A DNA stretch of 64,000 nucleotides, from the NCBI RefSeq assembly GCF_035083965.1, contig NC_089732.1, forward strand, positions 7,007,383-7,071,382, written 5' to 3'. Numbering within the stretch: position 1 is the first letter of the stretch; every line of letters starts with the position of its first letter. The position numbers and the translations under genes are program-made. The stretch is from Branchiostoma lanceolatum. Lineage: Eukaryota > Chordata > Leptocardii > Amphioxiformes > Branchiostomatidae. Shown here piece by piece: positions 25,501-36,100 of this stretch. The notes under the pieces are model-generated. The model did not search any database. It was not told the DNA's origin and was given only the letters and a program-made list of their open reading frames with translations.

Positions 25501-28500
25501 GTCTGGCACAGGCCCTCACCACTTGTCATAAACATGCTATCTTAAAAATAGCGAATACCGGAAAGCAATGTGGTCTGTTAAGTAGTCCCGTAGGATGTGC
25601 TAATATCAGCTTACGGTTAAACACCGTCAACTTGTTTTCATACAAAATCTTCGATAAGACAGAAGGCGCGTTTAAGCGTGATTATGACGAATATGTTGAC
25701 GGATTTGGGTTACACTGCAAGCAGAGGTTGTTGGGGAAATTGTGACCTTCTTATAAAACCTGGTTCTCCAGTTCTTCCCTTCAGTCACTGACGAAAGACA
25801 GCGGATGCTGTCTGAAACGTCTGACTGTTTCAAAATTTTATCCAGTTGCTTCAGTAAGTGTTTTTGGCATATGCCCCGTTTTTTGTCGGCGCTACCACTC
25901 TATATTATGTTGGGGAGTGCTGACAAAAAAAACGGGGCATATGATAAGAAGGTCAAAATTTTTCCAACAACATCTGCTTGGAGAGTAGGTTACACGGAAA
26001 GCTACTTTGTAACCTTGTGAGCCTGCACGTCAAAAAATGATAAATATCGCCATCCTTATCGTCGCGATAATGTAGGGTTATCACTGCGGTTTAGTCACTG
26101 GGGAGAAGACGGTGAATTTATGGTGTCCGTCCCTTAAGTGGAAAAATACAAAGACGCCTCGTCTCGAAGGATGCTAATCCTTGAGATGTCTATGAGACGG
26201 AATCTATGTACATGTACAAGATAGTGTTAAGAAGGCCGTTGTACGTGGTGTCAACATAACAATGGGCTCAATCTGTCCATGTGTTCTCGTACCCTTTACC
26301 CGTCTCAACATCCCATGCACGCAATTTCGGAAAATGGCTTTCCCTTAGTAAACAAGTTTTGATCAAAGAATCTGTGTTTATGAACTGAGATGCGTCCGTA
26401 TCAACGTCGACGAGGAATGTTAGACAATAACGCATGTTCCTATGGCTATATTCATTTATAACTCATTACAGTTTTTGGGGAAAAACAAGGGAGATGTATA
26501 TGGCAGATAACACCATACTTATGGCAGTGGAAGTTGAGTAGTTTCGTATTTATAGGCAGCGGTGGGAATGCCAAAAGGACTGTTTTTGGCGACGCCTCAG
26601 GGGCGAGCCAAATTTTTACTATATTGTGTGCATTGATGAAGGTTAGACATCCAGGTAATAAGATACGCCAAAAATAATTACTCAAGCAACTGGATAAAAT
26701 CTTATCCAGTTGCTTGAGTAATTATTTTTGGCGTATATTGTGTGCAGATTGCAAGAATTCTAGGAATTGTACAGGAATGTGAAAGTCCATGGGACGATAG
26801 CTCAAGAACGCCTGGATGTATTATCTTCATATTTTGTAGGTGGGTAGGTCTGTGGGAGACCTTGTAATGATTGGATTTTGGGCCCCCTAGCAACTTTCTA
26901 TGGTACTGCAGGGGAACTTTAACTTTTCAAATCTCGTCTTCTGAACATGCTATAGTCATGATTTTTAAGTGGGGGATAGCTCTTTGTTAGGAAAATATGT
27001 CCTGTAGATTCGGATCCCCTGGCGGGCTTTTTTTGGAACTGCAGGAGCTGATTTTGACTCAAACTTTGAAAGAGAATAACGCAAGAAGGGGATGACGGAT
27101 CATCATAATTTTTGGTGTGTAGATAGCTTAAGTGATGATTTACATAATCATGCCAATTATGCAAATCAATATCTGATTTGCATAATTAATGAGGACAGTT
27201 GATAAATCAGCTGAATTCTATTATAGGACCCTCAAACACATGACATATGTAACTGAGAAAGAGATAAATATCGATATAGATATCAATTATGCAAATCAAT
27301 ACTTGATTTGCATGATTAATGACAAAATACTATAAATCCATAGTGGCAAATGATGGGGATTCCATTTTTGCACCATTTGGAAGTTAAGTAAATGTGGCCA
27401 CTATCTTGCATAGAGGGCCTCATTAACATAATTTATGAGGAAATGGTACGATATATCTTTTTGTGAACACAAGATTTTCATACATTGGACAACTTGTGTT
27501 ATTTTAGTAGAGAAGGTGATCGACGGATATGATTTATGGGAGGTCCTAAGTTGCATGTGGGCTAAAAACGAAAACGTTAACAGAGACCACCGTCGCCATG
27601 GCAACGTCTTTTTATGTTGCCAATCTTGTTGTTGTTGCACTCTCTTGTTGACTGATAACGCTGTTTTCATACAGTTGGCATTGAAAAGCGCGAAGATTAG
27701 CCACGGAAAGAGTTTTCCATGACGCCTATCAGCAAAGTACTTTATCTTAAGGACTTCCCTTAGACTGTTTGTGTTACGCTCCAAGCAGAGGTTGGGTTTC
27801 GACTTGTTTTAAACGTCTCTTTGGGCGTTTTTTTGGTCTTTCCATTTTGTCACGGTTTCTTTCGGCCGGTGTTTTTGTAGCAGTAAAGGAGAGAACAGTT
27901 AAGTCGTTACTCTACATCTCGCCGTTAACATAAAGGTTGATGACTTCCGGATGTCTGAGTTTATGTCAAGACGAAAGTTTCAAGGACACACTAATCTCCA
28001 AGCAGAAGTTGGGGTGAGAGATCGTAACGGTCACCCAGAGTGACGGGACTATCGGGGAAGCCAGGCAGCTAAACATTACGATCTTCCACCACCACATCTG
28101 CTTGGAGATTGCAATGACACGTGTTTTCACAAATTAGACAACAAAACGTGCAACCTATAGATCCTTGTATGATATACTTTTGTCTTTTATCAGAGAGTCT
28201 TGAACTGTGTTGAGGACGTATGGAAGGATGATGATTTATTTATCTATTTATGAATCTTTAAGGTGGTGCCTTCAGTTAACATGTTTCAAAGGGAGCCCTT
28301 ACAAAATTGTACCAAATCAGGGTACAAAAGAAGATTAATTAACATAAACTCAAAGAATAATGCATTCACTACAATATAACATAAGATAGTAATGATGACA
28401 AGTATGCACATTCATGATACAGATGGTTTTGTGGCTATTATGTGATCTTTCGTGACTTGTCTTGCTTTCTGAGTCCATGTCAAATCAGAGTGAATGTGAC

Positions 28501-31500
28501 ATATCCAGCTGCAATTTCATCATTGAAATCACTTCGGCAAACAGTTTAATAAGACCGACAAATTGAATGAAATATCTGTGCCAAACCGATCCCGTGTGTC
28601 AGGCAGGTTACTATTCAATCACCTTTAAGACGGACAGGGTTAGCGCACAGGTCGGGCCACACCAATTTCATTTGTTGATTCTCGGATTTTTTCAGAAAAA
28701 TTGGAGCCACAGGGCGAAAAAAAAGTTTTTTGCAAATAGTCTGGGGTGAAGATAAGGGTTTACGTTACATAAAGAATAAGAGAATTATTCAAGTTTCAGC
28801 TTTGTATGGCTCATTTTATGCAAAGAACCCCTTTCTTTAATCTAGTTCTATAATTTCAGTCAAAAATACATTTTGCCGTGCAATATATGGATTGATCTTG
28901 AGAAATAGTTTTAATAAATGAAACATCATAACTTACGATAAAATGTGACCACTCTTTTCACTATGTGCAGGCCCATTTGGTGGCTATTGAGTTTCACAAC
29001 TGACCAAGTAGTAAAATCGTGAGTAAAAATTTGTGAATGAGAATAGCGACCCAATTTTTTTTGGCGCTTCAAAATGGGAAAAACAGGAGAGGCTTTTCCG
29101 AGAAGCAAAAAAAAAAAAAAAATGGTGTGGTCTTGTCGGATGAAACATGAGGGTTAGACCCCTGGCATACCTAGACAGTCATGATGGACGCCGTTTCCGT
29201 AGTATCCCGCCTCACATATACACTGGTACTGTCCCGTGTGCGTGCCGCACCTGTGAAAGAGAAGAACCAACATCGTCATAACAACAATTCCAATATTCTC
29301 TTAACGATTTAATATCGCGGTGACATCGTGACCCCAAATCCCGCGAGATCTCGCTGAAGACATTCTTGAGAAAACGTCACGTTCCACCTCTATCCATCAC
29401 CCAGTCCCGGAAGGCGGCTGACAACATGTTTGCCAGGAGGTTCCCCTGCCGAACGTAAATACTGAACCTCGGCGTCCACACCAATATAAAACGGATTCGT
29501 ACAGCGTAAAACGGGACAGTAAACCGAACCAGTCTTTGCTTGCTTCTCAGGCAAATAGCAGTGGGCAATCTCAAGTCACACAGCTCACGCCGTATCTTCA
29601 GAAATAACGCTGTAGCTGCATGTTCCCGTTTAGAACTTAATTCAAGCTAGCCTCTACTAGGCTCCACAAGTCGCTAGAAAAATAGTAGAAATTGGCCAAA
29701 TAGACCGATATACACCAGAGGAGTTAGTTAGCCAGGGAGTACAGTTTGCGACCTTACTTTTATATCGTTTGAAGAAGACGACTCCCAACAGGCTCCTTAG
29801 GTCACAAACTGTACTCCCTGGCCAGCTAACGCCTGTCTCTCTATTCGGCCAATTTCCACTATCTTTCTAGCTACATGTAGAGCCTGGTAGAGGCTACATT
29901 CAAGCCCACATCCAGACTAGTTTTGCTTCCCAAACCAGTATTTGCTTCTCAGATATCGGTAAGAAAAAGATTAGCTCCGTATTTTTACTGATGAGATTTC
30001 TTACCTGCAGGACGCCGTGACGTCACAACACTTGTTGCCCTGTGGACAGAGCTTCCAACACTTCTCAGGCGTCTCCAAGATGAACTCCCCTCCCTGGAGA
30101 TCTGGTAAAAGAGAAAGTTTTATAGATCTGCTCAAATAAAAGCTCAATTTACGCCAGATATTAGTTACTCAAGCAACAGGATATGATTTTGGAAACGGTC
30201 AGACGTTTCAAACAGCATCCACTACTGACCGTTTCCAAAATCAGATCCAGTTACTTGTCATGAGTAACTGCTGTTTGGCGTGTCTTATTACCTGGATGTC
30301 CAACCTTTATAGACGTAAATGATCCATTTCCTTTGTAAGATGAAGTTTCAGTGTCTAAGATATAAGCCCGCTGTTGTAGTGCTTGCGCGCGCAGCTGTGT
30401 TGCCCAAGGGCTATTGAAAAGGAGATGGGCGCCGCCCTATACACCATAGGATGTGGAAAGGAACTTGATTTTTTTTAAATAAATTAAGCATTCTTATTGT
30501 GTCTTTCTCACATCCACATACGTTACTTTTTGTCTATATAGTAATAGTTAAACTCGACAAAGAGAATGAGATTCAACTTAGGAGTAAAGACAGAATAAAA
30601 AGACTCTTTTTACACAACAAAGTGATTTATTTGCGTAAAAAGAGTATTTTTATTCATCGACTTACTAACCAGATAAAACAAGTTATCCACGGACAGTAAA
30701 GACCGTTTTGAGTAAAACCTTGGTGTAATAGTCAAAGCTGCCCTCAGTCGTTCTCTGTATCTTCGAGGAGTCTCTAACAGCTTGTTTTGCCGGCGCGAAG
30801 CTGTAACATGTCTGAGTGAGGGGATATTTAATGGTGTAGTGTCACCACAGGGCAGTGTGTCAATCCTTGGGTTACCGGGCCGTCTCGTTCCCCTTAAAAG
30901 TGCAGTCGTGTTTATCACTGCTAGCATGCTCTAACGACCAGTCCGTGTGCAGGGTGTGACCTCCCTAACTGTTAGACTATTTATGGTGATTGCGCCGTTA
31001 ACGGGTGAAGACAGAGAGGTTAGGGGCGCTCTTGACATCCCGGGGCATGGCGGGCTAAAGGTCACGTGGTAGGCTTCACAGGTGTCACCCAGGCCGTAGC
31101 TAACAGGTGACGACGGCGTGTATTTTGGGTGCGGAACGGGGTAAATACAGTATATGACAACTGGAAACGAATTTCCAATCTTAAAGGCAACCAAAGCAAT
31201 ATTAGGGCCCGAAAATTGGATTTGAAAGTCAATTTATTAAGTTATTTCTATCCATGATTAGTTCAAACAACACCATCACAATTTATAGCTACGTCCATGA
31301 TGCAAAACTATGACTTCGTTGTAATGTGAGAACTCACTTATAGTCGTCACCGGAGTTTTTGTAGGCTCGCGAAACTATGGGGATCATCGTATGGTATGTT
31401 TTTGCACGGTTTTGAAATGCTCAAAATATAAAGTTATAGCACAAACGTGCTAGACGGTGTTAGGAAATGTCAGTATCATAAAGATTTCAGCATTTTTTAT

Positions 31501-33107
31501 TTCCATATTTTGGGCCCTTATATTGCTTTGGTTGCCTGTAAGGTGGTCACGCCATTAATATTCATCGTTCGTAACTTCAAGTCGATTGTCAATATTACCG
31601 TAAGGCGGTGGCTATACATTAACTGGACTGGAAATTCTCATTTGGTCAAAAGTCGTGAATTAAGGTGAGGCTGTATTTGTTGTCTTTTGCTGATATTTGC
31701 GGTCAGCATAATTTAAGAACGGCTGGATGGATTTGGTATGTGGCTAGATCTTAGAAAGACAAGGAAGGGTCAAAGTCAAGTTTTGCCCCCAGGCGGCCAT
31801 CCTTGGTACTGCAGTAAAACTTCCGGTTTTTGTATCATTTGTCCAGGACATGCTGTGGTCTTATTTCTTAAGGGACTTCCATTAAACCAGCCACAGTCAA
31901 CACTTTTCTGTGCAATTCAAACAAATCAGACGAACGTCATATGCAATAACGCTGACTGCTCGGTAGTTTTTGCACCTGTCTAGTTCCAAATTTTCTAATG
32001 AAGACATTTGTTCTTTTACCCTGCGTGGGAGAAAATGTCAGAGCCTGGCAGGTCTGCAGACACGTTCTCAGGTTGTTACCCAACACGACAGATCAGGATT
32101 CACTTAGCTTCCGTTCCCAGAGGAAAGTTTGAGAGACTTCCAAGAATTAGTGCGACCGAGAGGAACATCTCCAAACCAAGTCCCATTCACGCGGTAGACG
32201 CCGAAACCGAGCTGGGGGTCAAGTTGATCATGCCCTGACATTTCCTGTTTGATACCACAAAGGAAATGGAGACATTCGCAGTCTCGAGAACTTCAGAAAG
32301 CTCAGGCATTTGATTTCAATAATACGTTTAAAGCAATGCGCCATGCTACGGGTTCATGATAAAGGTAAGATTATCAAATCTTCTTGAGCTGGTCACATGG
32401 TTGGCATTTCTACCGTTTGGCGGGTGCCCAGACAATCTACTCTTAACTGACGAACTAGTTTTGGTAATCTCCAAGCAGATGTAGAGTCTGGCTCAGTGTG
32501 TTACGCGTTTTTGCGACAATTAGTACAGTACGTCTTTATGAAAGAAGGGAAAAGAGAAAACCAACCTTTCCCCAGCATTGTTGATCTAATGTAATGACAA
32601 AAATGTATTGCCTTGGTGTGAGGGACATTCTGTTCGTATTTGGAATTTAAAAGATTTCTGGAGAGTTCGGGTTAGGAAAACTACTAATATTACTGTCACT
32701 ATGGTATTTTTACATCCAATGAACAATCATAGTAGTAGTAGTAGTAGTTAGGTACATATATATTACCTTGGTGACAGACAATAAACAAAGAGGCTAACAA
32801 ACAAGCATTTTCCTAGTTCTATACCGTTTCTACCCCAAGAGAAGCAAACCCACCTACCCTCGTGCAGTGCTCGTCTTGCCAAAGCCTCGAACTCGGCAAA
32901 GCTGTCGAGGATGTAGCTGTGCTCCTCTGCCGGTTCCGAGGCCATGTTCTGAAGCTCCTGCGAATCCCAAGAAGTCTGATTTGAATCTATCACCCTAAAT
33001 AGAATATGTTTACTGATAGTTTCTTAGTGTGGGCGATGTGCAATTCGTGCAAAGTATATAAACTTGGCAGTACGTTTTCAGCCAAAATTGAAACAGAAAT
33101 GAATGTG

Positions 33108-33156
<49 letters not shown>

Positions 33157-36100
33157 AAGCATTTGATCAAGTATTACTTCTAAATGTATGGTCATCAGAG
33201 AACTGGATCTACATGTACAGTGATATAAATAACTTCTAATGACATTATCTCGGTTTACACACGCTTTGGGGTCGACTTTAAGGCCCGATTTACACACAAG
33301 TTTTCGGAGTCGACTCGGGGTTGTGTGTGAGGAGCTTTGGGCTGCTCAAGTGGAGTTTTCCTCCTAAAAAACGACCTAGGGTTCTCCTTGAACAGTCATG
33401 AGTAGATTCCAAGTCGACTAAAAAAACGTGTGTAAATCAGGCCTTAGCGGCTCCAAGCCGACTCCGAAAACGTGTGTGTAAACACAACCAGAAGTAGTAC
33501 ATGGGATGCCATGAGACAACTGTCAGACAATAGGGCATTAACTCGAACTACAGGTCATTGACCTCTCCGTGCGGACGTACCTTAACGTTTCCGTTCCGGA
33601 TTCCGAAGGTGAAGATCTGTACGCCGTTCTGCTTGAGTTTGCGCGCTTCGGGCAGGGGGTCCCCGCCGTTGGAATAGCCGTCAGTCACCAGGAACACCGC
33701 CTTGGTGGCGTTCGGACGGGCATGTCGTAGTACTTCCTAGGAAGAACGACATAGAAACATTTCATTTTCTGCAACATTATCTGGAAATAAAATAATTCTG
33801 AAATATGTGTGGTAGTGACAGTTACTAAATAAGGGCCCTGTCATACGTGTGCGTATATTAGATTGCGCATGAGTTGCGCATTAGCAATCTTAGGTTTAAG
33901 GAAAGTTTGCGGGGAAGAAGTTGTTTTCTGCGTTGACCCACCGTTGTGCAGCCTAGTTATCGAACCAAGGAAATGACTTCTTGGGCTGCAAACCTAACCT
34001 AGACCAGAAACATGTTAATACGCAACTCATACGGACTTGAATATACGCGCAACTGTGACAGGGGCTTTACACTGTGTAGCGCACTTGCATAGTAACTCAA
34101 ATTTTGAGAATTTCAAAACCGCAAAAAAACGTGCCGTACGATGATTCCTTTGGTTTCGCGAGCCAACAAAAACCCTGGCGACGATTTTCAGTGAGTTCCC
34201 ACATCACAACGACAGCGAATTTTGCATCATGGACATGGACGTCGCTATACCTTGTGATAGTGTTGTTTGAACTAATGATGTATAGAAATTACTAAATAGA
34301 TAGACTTTCAAAAGTTTCAGGCCCTAATATTGCTTGGGTCTCTCACTGAACCCGCGGCACGCTGGCGTCGTCGCTGCGTCCTAAACTGGATTTGTGTTAC
34401 CCTTGACTTTATAATGGGAATATCATTCAAAACGTACAAGTATGTCTAAAAAGACAGCAAAACAAACAAAGCGTAAAAAGATTTGTATCAATGAAATTCG
34501 TTGAGCGCCCTAGCTGTCAAATCGCTCGGAGTCACAGCGAAGTCGCCAACGTGCCGCGGGTCCAGTGAGATAGGGGCTTTAGGGATAGTGTATTTAGATA
34601 TACAGATAATGCTTTCTCTGCTTAGTACTCAGCACATGGGAAAGGGTATGAAAGTTAAAAGCACGTATGCCCCCTAGCCCCCTGCTGGCTTGCCCAACTG
34701 TGCGGCCCAAGGGCTGTAGAAACGGAGATGGGCGCCGCCCTACACATCACATAGTAAAGACGTTATACAGTGTGAAAGCACGTGTATATGTCTTGTTAAC
34801 AAAAACGTGTGCATTTACGCATTAATACGCACAAATCAATGCGTGTTCAACTTTTCATCCAATAGGTCGAGATTGTGCCGTGTACCCGTGTTCTTTATAA
34901 CGGTTGATAGTGAACAACGCACCATCGCCGGTCGTTGGCTTACCCAACTCCGACAGTCGATACCAAACAAACTGAAACCCTCGCCGACCAAGACTGTCTG
35001 ATAGATGACTGTACATTTTGTAATTAACAAAATAAACAATTGATCAGACGAGTCATTCTTGGTTTAACGGTCCCCTCAGAAACTTTAGATGGATGTTTTC
35101 CGCTCTGCTTCCTCTGAAAGTTTGCCGTTAATTGAAGGGAACTTGGCAAAAAGATGCTTCACATAGCAGCTAATCAAGGTTCAAACAACTGTTGCTGAAT
35201 CTTTGGCGCTAGCAAGTAAGAGTAGCAAAAAGAAGGGTTTCTCAATACATTTTACGTTCTACTTCTAAGCATAGCGCCGCAGTCTTCTCAACGTTTGCCG
35301 TTAATTGAAGGGAACTTGGCAAAAAAGATGCTTCACATAGCAGCTAATCAAGGTTCAAACAACTGTTGCTGAACCTTTTGCGTTAGAAGGCAAGGGCAGC
35401 AAGAGGAAGAGTTTCGCAAGAAGCCAAGTTCAATGTTACGCCGCCAGATGGTATGGTGTCCAGGGATTATCACGGGATCAAGTCCAGGGTTTTACCCAAT
35501 TAATCTCAAGACGGGAGGGTTTAAAAAGGAAACACAGAGCCGCAAACAATGCAGGCATTTACCCTACAGGTGCAAAGGCCAGCGTACAAGGAGGGAAGGA
35601 AAATACGTCCCCAGCTGAGTTTGGGCTCGAGTTATGTGTCTTTGGTATTCAACAATATCACCGGGGAGTTTTCTTCGCGCTTGTAAAAACATTGTCAAGT
35701 TGTACCCGTAACCTTTCTGCGGTGCCTGAAAAAACGCCTGAGTCAATGAGAGAAATGTTTGGATACTAGCGTTGAGGGATTTCCTTTCGATCCTCGCACG
35801 GAGCTTTGCCAATAACGCAAGGGCATTGTTTGGGGAAGGAAAGGCACGTAGAAAGCTATACATGTCTATTGTGGAGAACAAGTGTTCCGTATTTAGGCGG
35901 GTCGAAGGGGTGAGACCTGGATGTTGAAGTCCCCGGCAGCGAGGAGTGCAATTTGTCTGGCATGTCGGCTAGCGGCCGCGCTGAAAGCAGCAGCGAGTCT
36001 TATCGTCAGGAAATGTCTATTACTTCCACTGATGAAGGACGGGGTCACGCGGCCTGCTCACGGGGTCCTCTGCTATTGTTAACTACGACTACCGTCTGTT

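Noticed and set aside
29377-29574. 65-residue minus-strand frame
   Set aside because: It lies in a SVEP1 intron, has no recognisable similarity, and has no splice signals linking it to neighbouring exons.
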